Shown: one piece after another, positions 17,782 through 26,157 of the stretch
Position numbering within the stretch: position 1 is the first letter of the stretch
Layout: each line of letters opens with the position of its first letter
Source: Caulobacteraceae bacterium
GTDB taxonomy: Bacteria; Pseudomonadota; Alphaproteobacteria; Caulobacterales; Caulobacteraceae
Length of the DNA: 64,000 nt
Reading direction: 5' to 3'
Assembly (NCBI GenBank): GCA_947475735.1
Contig: CANJLQ010000006.1
Coordinates: forward strand, 62,001-126,000
Notes under the pieces: generated by a model
Told to the model about the DNA's origin: nothing
Databases searched by the model: none
What the model saw: the letters and a program-made list of their open reading frames with translations, nothing else
Made by a program: the position numbers and the translations under genes

Positions 17782-19077
17782 TCACTTGCCGATGCAGAAG
17801 GTGGCGAAAACCTCGCCCAAAACATCTTCGACACCGATCTCACCGGTCACACGGGCCAGGGCGTCGGCGGCCCGGCGGAGGTCTTCTCCGGCCAGTTCAG
17901 GGGCATCGATCAGTCGAGACCGGGCCCTCTGCACCGCGACGGTCGCGTCCGACAAGCGCCGACGGTGGCGTTCGCGTGTCACCGCAGGAAAGTCGGCGCC
18001 CGACAGGTCCCGGGCCAGGCGCTCCGCGAGAGCGACCTGCAAGTCTTCCAGACCTTGGCCCGTGACCGCGCTGACCGAAATCCCGCTCGGCGGGCTGGGT
18101 CGCAGGTCGGCCTTGGTCCAGACCACAAAGTCGTCTGGACGAGCATACGACCTCGCCGCTCCGTCGGGGTCTCCGGGAGCCCTGATCCACAGCCGCAGGT
18201 CTGCCGCCTCGGCGCGAGCGCGGGCTCGTCGGACGCCCTCGGCCTCGATCGGATCGTCCGACTCGCGCAACCCCGCGGTGTCCGACAGCGTCACCGCATA
18301 TCCGCCGATGACCAGATCGGCGTCCAGCACATCGCGGGTCGTGCCAGCGATGGGGGTGACGATGGCTGCCTCGCGACGCGCCAGGGCATTGAACAACGCC
18401 GACTTGCCCGCATTGGTCTCGCCGATCAGGACGATCCTGTAGCCCTCGCGGACCCGGCGACCCCGCTCGGCATCGGCGAGGGCAGCGGACAGGTCTGCCA
18501 GCAGACGATCCAGGAGAGGACCCGCCGACCGGGCGAGATTGTCCGGCACATCCTCATCGGGAAAATCGATTTCGGCCTCGACCAAGGCGAGGGCGGTCAG
18601 CAGGTCGCGGCGGAACCCGGCGTAGGTGGCGGATAGGGCCCCCTCCAGCTGCCCGAGCGCCTGCCTGGCCTGGGTTGCCGTCTCGGCGTCGACCAGATCG
18701 GCGACGGCTTCTGCCTGAGCAAGGTCCATCCGTCCGTTCTCGAAGGCCCTCCGCGTGAACTCGCCAGGCTCAGCGGGGCGCAGGCCCAGGTCGAGAAGGG
18801 CAAGAGACACCGCCTCGATGATCGCGCGTCCCCCATGCAGGTGAAGCTCAGCGGCGTCTTCGCCGGTGTAGCTGCGTGGACCCTGGAAACGGAGGACGAG
18901 AGCCTGGTCGAGGAGCGCCCCGGCGTGACAGAGGGGTCTCAGCGTCGCCAGCCGGGGGTGAAGATCGCCCGCCCCAAGCGCCGACAAGGCAGCGTCAGTG
19001 CCAGACCCGGACAGACGGATGATGGCCACGGCCCCGCGACCCGGCGGCGTGGCCAGGGCGAAGATGGTGTCGCTCAC
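17782..19077 (-). CDS. mnmE: MnmE (TrmE), tRNA modification GTPase
   Basis: 431 residues from GTG at 19077, which has a GGGGGAGA ribosome binding site. The N-terminal folate-binding domain begins [22 protein letters not shown]. The G domain has G1 GETNAGKS (219-226) and DTAG (266-269). The chain ends in CIGK (428-431), the catalytic C-terminal cysteine motif of the family. Partner of MnmG. Two in-frame upstream extensions exist but are repeat-like DNA. Confidence 0.96.
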   Translation of the reverse strand: MSDTIFALATPPGRGAVAIIRLSGSGTDAALSALGAGDLHPRLATLRPLCHAGALLDQALVLRFQGPRSYTGEDAAELHLHGGRAIIEAVSLALLDLGLRPAEPGEFTRRAFENGRMDLAQAEAVADLVDAETATQARQALGQLEGALSATYAGFRRDLLTALALVEAEIDFPDEDVPDNLARSAGPLLDRLLADLSAALADAERGRRVREGYRIVLIGETNAGKSALFNALARREAAIVTPIAGTTRDVLDADLVIGGYAVTLSDTAGLRESDDPIEAEGVRRARARAEAADLRLWIRAPGDPDGAARSYARPDDFVVWTKADLRPSPPSGISVSAVTGQGLEDLQVALAERLARDLSGADFPAVTRERHRRRLSDATVAVQRARSRLIDAPELAGEDLRRAADALARVTGEIGVEDVLGEVFATFCIGK

Positions 19078-19110
19078 GGGCGTCTCCCCCCTGTCGCGAA
19101 GCAATGGGGC

Positions 19111-19142
19111 TTGCGATCGTCTCGTATACGAGCCGATCGCAA
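19111..19142. repeat. 32-base near-perfect palindrome upstream of mnmE
   Basis: Reads TTGCGATCGTCTCGTA followed by TACGAGCCGATCGCAA. The halves are reverse complements except for one pair (T120 against C133 of the 19,1xx numbering). The centre CTCGTATACGAG is a perfect 12-base palindrome. It lies 34 bases before the mnmE start codon and could be an operator, a transcript hairpin or part of the repeat-rich spacer. Confidence 0.7.
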
Positions 19143-19225
19143 AGGCTCGGAGGCGAAGCCGAAAAGACGCAGCGGCGCTTCCCTCCGCAAGAACCCCTCC
19201 GTCTGCTCGCAAGGGCTCGCATCCA

Positions 19226-19254
19226 CCTCCCCATTCGCTCCGCGAACAGGGAGG
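19226..19254. repeat. short REP-like hairpin, family 2 copy
   Basis: CCTCCC and GGGAGG flank an inner TTCGC...GCGAA stem. The same design (CTCCTCCCC, an inner TCGC/GCGA, GGGGAGGAG) occurs at 60022-60056. It lies in the spacer between the DUF6489 gene and mnmE. Confidence 0.6.
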
Positions 19255-19267
19255 AGACGTCGGCGCT

Positions 19268-19495
19268 TCACTTGGTCACCACCGCCTGCATCATCTGGCG
19301 GAACTGGTCCTGGGCCTGGAGACCGAAGGCGGTCCAGGACTTCATCAGCTCTTCGGGCTGCATCGCGGTGATGTTCGCCTCCATGCGCGCCTGCATCTCG
19401 GCGACCAGACGGTCGTTCAGGGGGGTGACGTCCGGCAGACCGAGAAAGGCGCGGGCCTCCTCGGGGGTGCATTCGGCTTCGACCTTGAATTTCAT
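19268..19495 (-). CDS. DUF6489-type small protein
   Basis: 75 residues: MKFKVEAECTPEEARAFLG, then LPDVTPLND, then an amphipathic helix with Met-rich end. I recognise the N-terminal pattern MKFKV..CTPEEAR.FLGLPDV as a small family common in alphaproteobacteria (DUF6489, from memory), with no known role. The ATG at 19495 is preferred over the adjacent GTG at 19498. It lies upstream of mnmE on the same strand, separated by repeats. Confidence 0.72.
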   Translation of the reverse strand: MKFKVEAECTPEEARAFLGLPDVTPLNDRLVAEMQARMEANITAMQPEELMKSWTAFGLQAQDQFRQMMQAVVTK

Positions 19496-19558
19496 CACGG
19501 CGCTCCAACCTCTCGAGACGATGTCTTAGGCCGATCTGGCCCCGGAAAGGAACCCGCC

Positions 19559-20539
19559 ATGTCCCAGATCCGCGCCGTCCGTCTCGACCGCGCCGGCGGT
19601 CCAGAGGTTCTGAACCTCGTCGACATACCGACGCCCGAGCCCGGTCCGGGTCAGGTCCGGGTCCGGCACCATGCGATCGGCCTGAACTTCATCGACATCT
19701 ATCAGCGAGACGGCCTCTATCCCCTGACCTATCCGACAGGCCTCGGGCTGGAGGCGGCCGGCGTCGTCGAGGCCGTCGGCGAGGGCGTGACCCGCTTCGG
19801 CATCGACGACCGGATCGCCTACGCGAACGGCCCCGCCGGCTCCTATGCGCAAGCCCATGTCGTCGATGAAGCGAGAGCCGTGCGCCTGCCCGACGACATC
19901 CTTTTCGAAACGGCGGCCGCGGCCCTGCTCAAAGGTATGACCGCCGAGTATCTGGTCTGCCGGGTGTTTCACGTGAAACAGAGCGACGCGATCCTGGTGC
20001 ACGCGGCGGCGGGCGGGGTCGGGCTGGTTCTGTGCCAGTGGGCCCAGCATCTCGGCGCGACGGTGATCGGCACCGTGGGATCCGAGGCGAAAGCGCGACT
20101 GGCCCGGGCCAACGGGTGCGATCACGTCCTGCTGTACGACGAGGAAGACGTGGCCAGACGCGTGCGGGAGATCACCGGCGGCGAAGGCGTGGCCGTCGTC
20201 TATGACTCGGTCGGGGCCTCCACGCTGGAGGCGTCGCTCGGCAGCCTGAGGCGGCGCGGGATGTTCGTGAGCTTCGGCAATGCGTCAGGCCCCGTGCCGC
20301 CGATCGAGCCGCTGAGGCTGTCCCGCGGGGGGTCATTGTTCATGACCCGCCCGACCCTGTTCGACTACGTCGCCACGACCGAAGAGCTCGACGCCTCGGC
20401 GGAGGCCCTGTTCGCGGTGATCCGCTCTGGTGCCGTCAAGATCGAGATCGGACAGACCTTTCCCCTGGAACGGGTGCGCGAGGCCCACCAAGCCCTGACG
20501 TCGCGCCAGACGGTCGGATCGACCCTGCTCATCCCCTGA
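19559..20539 (+). CDS. zinc-free quinone oxidoreductase (MDR superfamily)
   Basis: 326 residues starting MSQIRAVRLDRAGGPEVLNL, after GGAAAGGAA. NADPH-binding loop AAAGGVG (near 150), preceded by LLKGMTAEYL, marks the quinone oxidoreductase (Qor, crystallin zeta-like) branch. The catalytic zinc Cys/His ligands of alcohol dehydrogenases are absent. It reduces quinones or enones with NADPH. A perfect parS lies inside the gene and encodes Phe-His-Val-Lys-Gln in a variable loop before the nucleotide-binding strand. The frame is open upstream to 18998, but that part is antisense to mnmE. Confidence 0.92.
   Translation: MSQIRAVRLDRAGGPEVLNLVDIPTPEPGPGQVRVRHHAIGLNFIDIYQRDGLYPLTYPTGLGLEAAGVVEAVGEGVTRFGIDDRIAYANGPAGSYAQAHVVDEARAVRLPDDILFETAAAALLKGMTAEYLVCRVFHVKQSDAILVHAAAGGVGLVLCQWAQHLGATVIGTVGSEAKARLARANGCDHVLLYDEEDVARRVREITGGEGVAVVYDSVGASTLEASLGSLRRRGMFVSFGNASGPVPPIEPLRLSRGGSLFMTRPTLFDYVATTEELDASAEALFAVIRSGAVKIEIGQTFPLERVREAHQALTSRQTVGSTLLIP
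19965..19980. promoter_or_regulatory. parS: parS site, perfect, inside the quinone oxidoreductase gene
   Basis: TGTTTCACGTGAAACA, a perfect match, 16 of 16. It is the parS nearest to the putative origin (about 5 kb). Confidence 0.93.
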
Positions 20540-20556
20540 GCCGGCGAAGGCTCAGG
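20535..20556. terminator. bidirectional hairpin across two convergent stop codons
   Basis: CCTGAGCC and GGCTCAGG form a perfect 8-base stem with a 6-base loop. The stem contains the stop codon of the oxidoreductase in its left arm and that of rho in its right arm. No T-run on either strand, so it is more likely an RNA 3'-end stabiliser than an efficient terminator. Confidence 0.55.
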
Positions 20557-21970
20557 TGTTCATCGACTGGAAGAAGTCCGAGTTGTTCTTGGACTGACGC
20601 AGCTTGTCGAGCAGGAACTCGATCGCGTCCTGGGGCCCCATGGGGTTCAGAATGCGCCGCAGGACATAGGTCTTGGTCAGTTGCTCCTTGGGCGTGATCA
20701 GATCCTCTTTCCGCGTACCGGACTTCAGCACGTCGATCGCCGGGAAGATGCGCTTGTCGGCGACCTTGCGGTCGAGGACGATTTCCGAGTTCCCGGTCCC
20801 CTTGAACTCTTCGAAGATCACCTCGTCCATGCGGCTGCCGGTGTCGATCAGGGCCGTGGCGATGATGGTCAGCGAACCGCCCTGCTCCACATTGCGCGCC
20901 GCGCCGAAGAAACGCTTGGGCCGCTGGAGCGCATTGGCGTCGACACCACCGGTCAGGACCTTGCCCGACGACGGGACGGTCGCGTTGTAGGCGCGGCCCA
21001 GACGGGTGATGGAGTCCAGCAGGATCACCACGTCCTTCTTGTGCTCGACCAGGCGCTTGGCCTTTTCGATCACCATCTCGGCGACGGCGACGTGGCGGGT
21101 GGCGGGCTCGTCGAAGGTGGAGGCCACGACCTCGCCCTTCACCGTGCGCTGCATGTCGGTGACTTCCTCGGGCCGCTCGTCGATCAGGAGGACGATCAGG
21201 AAGACCTCGGGGTGATTGGCCTCGATCGACTTGGCGATGTTCTGCAGCATCACCGTCTTGCCGACGCGCGGCGGGGCCACGATCAGGCAGCGCTGGCCCT
21301 TGCCTAGGGGGGCGACGATGTCGATGACGCGGCCCGAGCGGTCCTTCAGGGTCGGGTCCTGAATTTCCATGTGCAGCCGCTCTTCCGGATAGAGCGGGGT
21401 CAGGTTGTCGAACAGGACCTTGGTCTTGACCGCCTCGGGGTCTTCCAGATTGATGGTGTCGACCTTGAGCAGGGCGAAGTAGCGCTCGCCCTCACGCGGC
21501 GCGCGCACCGCCCCGTGGATGGTGTCGCCCGAGCGCAGGCCGAAGCGGCGGATCTGGGACGGAGAGACGTAGACATCGTCCGGACCCGGAAGATAATTGG
21601 CGTCCGAACTGCGCAGGAAACCGAAGCCGTCGGGCAGGATCTCCAGCACGCCGTCGGCGATGATCTCCACCTCTTCCTCGGCCAGGGCCTTGAGGATGGC
21701 GAACAGCAGGTCCTGTTTCCTGAGGTTCGAGGCGTTCTCGACCTCCAGCTGTTCGGCGAAGGCGACAAGGTCGGCCGGCGTCTTCTCGTTCAGCTCTTCC
21801 AGAGTGATGCGGCCGGACGGAACGACAGGTTCGCCGTCGTCTTCGGCCTCGGCCTCGTCGCCCAGATCGGCGGCGGCGTCCGCGTCGTTGACGCCATCGG
21901 CCTCGCTGGTATCGGGAGCGACGAGCTCGGACTCGGGGGCATCGGTGTCGGTGTTGTGAATATCGGACAT
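20552..21970 (-). CDS. rho: transcription termination factor Rho
   Basis: 472 residues. RNA-binding RNP-like motif DGFGFLR (114-120), Walker A in APPRVGKT (232-239), and the Q-loop/R-loop region near the C-terminus. A hexameric RNA helicase that ends untranslated transcripts. About 50 acidic residues rich in Asp, Glu and Ala precede the usual N-terminal domain, longer than the 419-residue E. coli form. The ATG at 21970 has a GGGAAGG-type site; 67 further in-frame residues upstream are Pro/Arg-rich and unlike the family. The 230-base gap to hemJ may hold a leader. Confidence 0.97.
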   Translation of the reverse strand: MSDIHNTDTDAPESELVAPDTSEADGVNDADAAADLGDEAEAEDDGEPVVPSGRITLEELNEKTPADLVAFAEQLEVENASNLRKQDLLFAILKALAEEEVEIIADGVLEILPDGFGFLRSSDANYLPGPDDVYVSPSQIRRFGLRSGDTIHGAVRAPREGERYFALLKVDTINLEDPEAVKTKVLFDNLTPLYPEERLHMEIQDPTLKDRSGRVIDIVAPLGKGQRCLIVAPPRVGKTVMLQNIAKSIEANHPEVFLIVLLIDERPEEVTDMQRTVKGEVVASTFDEPATRHVAVAEMVIEKAKRLVEHKKDVVILLDSITRLGRAYNATVPSSGKVLTGGVDANALQRPKRFFGAARNVEQGGSLTIIATALIDTGSRMDEVIFEEFKGTGNSEIVLDRKVADKRIFPAIDVLKSGTRKEDLITPKEQLTKTYVLRRILNPMGPQDAIEFLLDKLRQSKNNSDFFQSMNT

Positions 21971-22201
21971 GGGAAGGCTCGGATGCGCGCCGCCAGACCG
22001 TCCGTCGCAGGACGACGGAGTGGGCGGCGCTGAGAGGGCTGGCCTTTCGGCCGGATGGGAGGGCGACGGGTCCGAAGGCGGCCCTGTCCCGGTGAGGGGC
22101 GGGCCAGCGATCGGTCGGCGCGAAGAGAAGGGCAGCGCCCGAACAGGACGCCTCAGAGGCAGCGGAACCATGAACCGAGGGTTCGGGTCAAGCGTCGCGG
22201 G

Positions 22202-22654
22202 TCAGAACGTCCATTCCAGGGTGACGGACAGGACCATCAGGATGGCGAGCACGAAGGGGATCTCATTGGTCATACGCCAGAATTTCGAGGTTCGGGTCGA
22301 GGTGCCGGCGAGGATCCGCTTGCGTTCTCCGACCAGAAACCCGTGCCACCCCAGCAGCAGGATCACACCAAACAGCTTGGCCCAGATCCAGGGCTGGGTC
22401 AGGATGTCCGCCCCCCTCAGGTGGATCAGCCACAGTCCCAGCACAAGGGCGATCACCATCGCGGGGTTGAGGATAATCTTGAGGATTCGCGTCTGCCACA
22501 GGCGGAGCAGGTCGCGCATCTCGCCGCGCAGGGGCTCGGGCTTGGCGGCCTGTTCGGCGTCATAGGCATAGAGACGCGGCAGGAACAACAGACCCGCCAT
22601 CCAGACGATCACCGCCAGAATATGCAGGCCCCGCGCGAGATTATACCAGTCCAT
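22202..22654 (-). CDS. hemJ: HemJ, protoporphyrinogen oxidase
   Basis: A 150-residue protein with four transmembrane segments. The start has a conserved His (RGLHILAVIVWMAG, His11), and the middle has PWIWAKLFGV...HGFL. This is the HemJ (UPF0093/CopD-like) oxidase that converts protoporphyrinogen IX to protoporphyrin IX in most alphaproteobacteria lacking HemG/HemY. Its place right after hemH, the next enzyme in the pathway, makes the name secure. Confidence 0.93.
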   Translation of the reverse strand: MDWYNLARGLHILAVIVWMAGLLFLPRLYAYDAEQAAKPEPLRGEMRDLLRLWQTRILKIILNPAMVIALVLGLWLIHLRGADILTQPWIWAKLFGVILLLGWHGFLVGERKRILAGTSTRTSKFWRMTNEIPFVLAILMVLSVTLEWTF

Positions 22655-22666
22655 CGCGCCGACCTC

Positions 22667-23746
22667 CTATGCCGCCAGCCGTTCGGCCTGGCAGGGGCAA
22701 GCTTTCCACCGGCCCTTGCACCCCGGACCGGCCGGGGCCGTGCCCAGGCGTCCAAGGCTTTCGGCTACGGCTCCGGCCAGGCCGTCGATGAAAAGGGCCG
22801 CCGTGCCGACGGCCGGAACGCGCAGATAGGGATGCACGCCGGCCTCATGGGCCAATTCGCCGTACTCAATGTCCAGTTCGACCAGGGTCTCGATGTGTTC
22901 GGAGACGAAGGCGATTGGGGTGATGACGACCCCCACTCCCGCCTTGCCGGCCTCGACGATGGCGTCCGGAGTGGAGGGGCCGAGCCATTTCAGTGGCCCT
23001 ACGCGGCTCTGGTAGCACAGCAGCCAGTCGGACAGGCCCGCCGCTTCGGCGACCCGGGCCACCGTGGCCTCGACCTGTTCCTGATAGGGATCGCCCTTGC
23101 CGGTCACCAGTTTCTCGGGAATGCCGTGGGCCGAGAACAGCACGCGGACCGGCTTGCCGGGATGGTCCCGAACCGCCTCGTCCAGCTTGGCGCGGACGCC
23201 CTCGGCCTGGGCGCGGATCCAGCCGTCCAGCGTCGGATAGCAGCAGATGGTGCGCGCCCGCCCCGACCCGGCGTAGGCCGCGTTCCAGGCCTTCAATGAG
23301 GACTGGGTCGTCGTGGTCGAGAACTGCGGATAGAGGGGCAGCAGGACGATCTCGTCGGGTCCCCAGGCGGCGACATCAACGGCGGCCTCCTCGGTCAGGG
23401 GATGCCAGTAGCGCATGGCCATGAAGCTCTTGACCTCATCGCCGGGCAGCAGGCGAGACAGGGACGCATCCAGCGCCGTCATCTGTTTGGCGGTCTCGGC
23501 TTTCAGCGGCGAGCCGCCGCCGGCGTCCATCTGGGCATAGTTGGCCTGGGCGCTGGCCTCGCGGCGCGAGGCGATCAGCCGGGCCAGAGGTGTGCGGACG
23601 AAGCCCGGCAGCCCGATGATGGCCGGGTCGTTGAAGAGGTTGAACAGGAAGGGCTGAACCGTCTCGGCGTCGTCGGGACCGCCGAGGTTGAAGAGCACCA
23701 CGGCGATCCGGCGACCGGGCCGTCCTGCCGCGATTGTTTGGCTCAC
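22667..23746 (-). CDS. hemH: ferrochelatase with probable [2Fe-2S] ligands
   Basis: 359 residues from GTG at 23746, which overlaps the hemE stop by four bases. N-terminal AVVLFNLGGPD, catalytic His207 (FSAHGIPE) and Glu283 (FVSEHIETL). It inserts Fe(II) in protoporphyrin IX. The C-terminus carries Cys343, Cys350 and Cys352 (C-x6-C-x-C), and an internal CC at 168-169. That spacing matches the ligands known for [2Fe-2S] ferrochelatases, which were first shown in Caulobacter and Mycobacterium. Forms haem genes with hemE and hemJ. Confidence 0.96.
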   Translation of the reverse strand: MSQTIAAGRPGRRIAVVLFNLGGPDDAETVQPFLFNLFNDPAIIGLPGFVRTPLARLIASRREASAQANYAQMDAGGGSPLKAETAKQMTALDASLSRLLPGDEVKSFMAMRYWHPLTEEAAVDVAAWGPDEIVLLPLYPQFSTTTTQSSLKAWNAAYAGSGRARTICCYPTLDGWIRAQAEGVRAKLDEAVRDHPGKPVRVLFSAHGIPEKLVTGKGDPYQEQVEATVARVAEAAGLSDWLLCYQSRVGPLKWLGPSTPDAIVEAGKAGVGVVITPIAFVSEHIETLVELDIEYGELAHEAGVHPYLRVPAVGTAALFIDGLAGAVAESLGRLGTAPAGPGCKGRWKACPCQAERLAA

Positions 23747-24780
23747 TGGGCCCCGATCCGCTTCAACACCTGCTCGACATGAGCGATCGGCACGTCCGGC
23801 AGGATGCCGTGGCCCAGGTTGAAGATCCATGGCCCGGAGCCCCAGGCTTCGACAAGCTCATCCACCCTGCGGTCCAGCGCCGCACCGCCGACGCGCAGCA
23901 GCAGTGGATCGAGCGCACCCTGGATCGGCTTGATCTTCTGGACCTCTCGGCCTCGGGCCAGGGAGCAGGCGGTGTCGAGTGCCACGCCCTGGACATCGAC
24001 CTCGCGCGCATAGCGATCGGCATGAAGCGCCGAGCCGCGCGGGAAGCCGATCAGCGGCACTGTGACGCCCAGCTCGCGCACCCGAGCGACCAGAGCCTGG
24101 TGCGGTTTCAGAACCAGACGTTCGAACAGGTCGTCGGGCAGGCCCTCGGCCCAGCTCTCGAAGATCTTCAGCGCATCGGCCCCGGCATCGGCCTGCATCT
24201 TCAGATAGTGGGCGGTCGCCTCCACGAGGATCTCAAGGACGGCATCAACCTTCTCGGGCTCAGCATAGGCATAGGACCGGGCCGTGGCGCGCTCGCCCTT
24301 GCCGATCGTATCGAGCCCGCCGTCCAGCATGTAGGTGGCGACCGTCCAGGGCGCGCCGGCGAACCCGATCAGGGCCCGGTGCGGCTCCAGCTCGGCGCGA
24401 ACGCGGCTCAGGCTCTCGCCGACTTGGGACAGGGCCTGACCGGCCCCGGCCGTCAACTCGCGCATCCGCTCGACCGGGGGCAAGGCTCCCAGCTTGGGGC
24501 CTTCGCCGGTCTCGAACCAGACCTTCTGGCCCAGGGCCTGGGGGATCAGCAGGATGTCGGCGAAGACGATGGCCGCATCGAAGCCGAACCGCCGCATGGG
24601 CTGCATCGTCGCCTCGGCCGCCATCTCCGGGTTCAGGCAGAAGGCGATGAAGTCCGGCGCTTCGGACCGCAGTTTGCGGTACTCCGGCAGATAGCGACCG
24701 GCCTGGCGCATGAACCAGACGGGGGGACGGTCAAGGGTCTCGCCCCGAAGGACACGGATCAGCGAAGGCGTGGTGCTCAT
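23743..24780 (-). CDS. hemE: uroporphyrinogen decarboxylase
   Basis: 345 residues. N-terminal signature PPVWFMRQAGRYLPEYR (20-35) with the substrate-binding Arg and the second signature GFAGAPWTVATYML. Converts uroporphyrinogen III to coproporphyrinogen III. ATG at 24780 is preferred to the in-frame ATG at 24816, whose extra residues are Arg/Lys-rich and not conserved. In Caulobacter hemE is the left neighbour of the replication origin, and the same context is seen here. Confidence 0.97.
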   Translation of the reverse strand: MSTTPSLIRVLRGETLDRPPVWFMRQAGRYLPEYRKLRSEAPDFIAFCLNPEMAAEATMQPMRRFGFDAAIVFADILLIPQALGQKVWFETGEGPKLGALPPVERMRELTAGAGQALSQVGESLSRVRAELEPHRALIGFAGAPWTVATYMLDGGLDTIGKGERATARSYAYAEPEKVDAVLEILVEATAHYLKMQADAGADALKIFESWAEGLPDDLFERLVLKPHQALVARVRELGVTVPLIGFPRGSALHADRYAREVDVQGVALDTACSLARGREVQKIKPIQGALDPLLLRVGGAALDRRVDELVEAWGSGPWIFNLGHGILPDVPIAHVEQVLKRIGAQ

Positions 24781-24992
24781 GACCTTGGCTTTACGGGGCC
24801 GACGCCGTCCCCTCAACCCCGTCTCCTTCCCCTTATTCTGATCAGGATTTGAAAAAAGAATGGAGGAAGACGGCAGAGGGCGGGATCACGGGGATGAACG
24901 GGCGGTCTTCCCGGTGCGCCGGTCGCTTGTCCCGTGCCTGCCCGAGGCTTGAAGACGGCTGTGTGACATCCTGTCGAAACCGGGGACAATCC

Positions 24993-25008
24993 TTAACAAA
25001 CCCTTAAC
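24993..25008. promoter_or_regulatory. CtrA box, perfect
   Basis: TTAA-CAAACCC-TTAAC: exact fit to TTAA-N7-TTAAC. In Caulobacter CtrA~P binding to such sites in the origin blocks re-initiation and represses the hemE-side promoter. Confidence 0.8.
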
Positions 25009-25056
25009 CAGCCTTCTGATCGCAGGTCCGATCGGCTCCAGGATGTCTGGGGGTCG

Positions 25057-25072
25057 TTTACCCTTCGTTAAC
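25057..25072. promoter_or_regulatory. CtrA box, one mismatch
   Basis: TTTA-CCCTTCG-TTAAC: TTAA-N7-TTAAC with one change in the left half. It is 64 bases from the first site, so the two could be bound cooperatively. Confidence 0.65.
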
Positions 25073-25287
25073 CCTTTCCCCAACGAACCGTTGGTCCGAT
25101 CCGCACCGGGGGATGATCCGGGCCCGGATCAGGGTCTCTGTCCGATCCTCTCCCGCCTCGCGCCCCTCGCATGGGCGAGCTATAGGATTTCCTGCCCCGG
25201 ATCGGCCGGTCGGCGCCCGTTTGGGTCCACAGGAATCAGAGCCATTCACCTCTCCCCTCGCCTTCTTGTCCCCGCCCGGGGCGCGGC

Positions 25288-26157
25288 ATGAGCCCGGTCC
25301 GTCCCGCCGGCGCCTCGCGCCTGGCCACCTATTTCCATGTGCATCTGGTCTCGGATTCGACCGGTGAGACCCTGAACGCCATGGCCAAGGCGGTGACGGC
25401 GCGGTTCGACGGCGTCATCCCGATCGAGCACATCTATGCCCTGGTCCGTTCGGACAAGCAGATGGAACGGGTGTTGGCCGAGGTCGCCGATGCGCCCGGC
25501 GTGGTGCTGCACACGATCGTGGACCGGGACCTGAGAGCCCAGTTGGAAGACGGCTGCCGCACGCTGGATATGCCCCACATCGGGGCGCTGGACCCGCTGG
25601 TCGGCGCCCTATCGCGCTATCTGGGAGCGGCGCTTTCGACGCGGGTAGGAGCCCAGCACGCCCTGGACCACGACTATTTCAACCGGATCGGGGCGCTGGA
25701 CTATGCCATGGCCCACGACGACGGACAGGGAACGGCCGAGCAGCTGGAGGGAGCCGACGTCGTGCTGGTGGGCGTCAGCCGGACATCAAAGACCCCGACC
25801 TGCATCTATCTGGCGCACCGGGGCGTGCGCGCCGCCAATGTTCCCCTGGTGCCGGGTCAGGAAGACGGGGAACGGCTGGTCGGACTGAAGAACCCTCTGG
25901 TGGTCGGACTGACCGTGTCGCCGGATCGTCTGGTGCAAATCCGGCGCAACCGTCTGGACGGGCTGAACGCGAACCATGCCTCCTCCTATGTCGAGCCCGA
26001 TGCCGTGCGTGAGGAGACGATCAAGGCACGCCGGGCTTTCGAGCGCCGTGGCTGGCCGACGATCGACGTGACCCGCCGCTCGATCGAGGAGACGGCGGCG
26101 GCCATCCTCAATCTGCTGAACGAGCGCCGGACCAGGACCTTGGGGGCGTCGTGGTGA
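25288..26157 (+). CDS. PpsR/DUF299 kinase-pyrophosphorylase regulator
   Basis: 289 residues. N-terminal HVHLVSDSTGETL, P-loop GVSRTSKT (162-169), and LNANHASSYVEP further on. The family reversibly phosphorylates pyruvate-phosphate dikinase or PEP synthase. It is the homologue of Caulobacter RP001, the right-hand neighbour of the origin. The first 15 residues are less conserved; the true start may be slightly further in. Overlaps maf by four bases. Confidence 0.92.
   Translation: MSPVRPAGASRLATYFHVHLVSDSTGETLNAMAKAVTARFDGVIPIEHIYALVRSDKQMERVLAEVADAPGVVLHTIVDRDLRAQLEDGCRTLDMPHIGALDPLVGALSRYLGAALSTRVGAQHALDHDYFNRIGALDYAMAHDDGQGTAEQLEGADVVLVGVSRTSKTPTCIYLAHRGVRAANVPLVPGQEDGERLVGLKNPLVVGLTVSPDRLVQIRRNRLDGLNANHASSYVEPDAVREETIKARRAFERRGWPTIDVTRRSIEETAAAILNLLNERRTRTLGASW

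Larger units (their letters stand above)
24781..25287. other. oriC: putative chromosomal replication origin region
   Basis: 507 bases without a gene between divergent hemE and the PpsR/DUF299 gene, the same two genes that flank the Caulobacter origin (hemE and RP001). The region has an AT-rich stretch next to hemE (24831-24862, with a run of six A), two CtrA-type sites (24993, 25057), a CcrM-type GAATC (25233-25237), and a weak DnaA-like core TCCACA (25226-25231). No perfect TTATCCACA is seen. Coding orientation switches here from mostly minus to mostly plus. Confidence 0.75.

Noticed and set aside
17709..17843. Longer MnmG start at 17843
   Set aside because: It would read through the parS site and the mnmE end, and the residues are unlike any MnmG; ATG 17708 matches the family.
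24831..24880. A small gene or RNA in the hemE-proximal AT-rich stretch
   Set aside because: No start codon with ribosome binding site, no terminator and no tRNA-like fold; it fits origin AT-rich DNA better.
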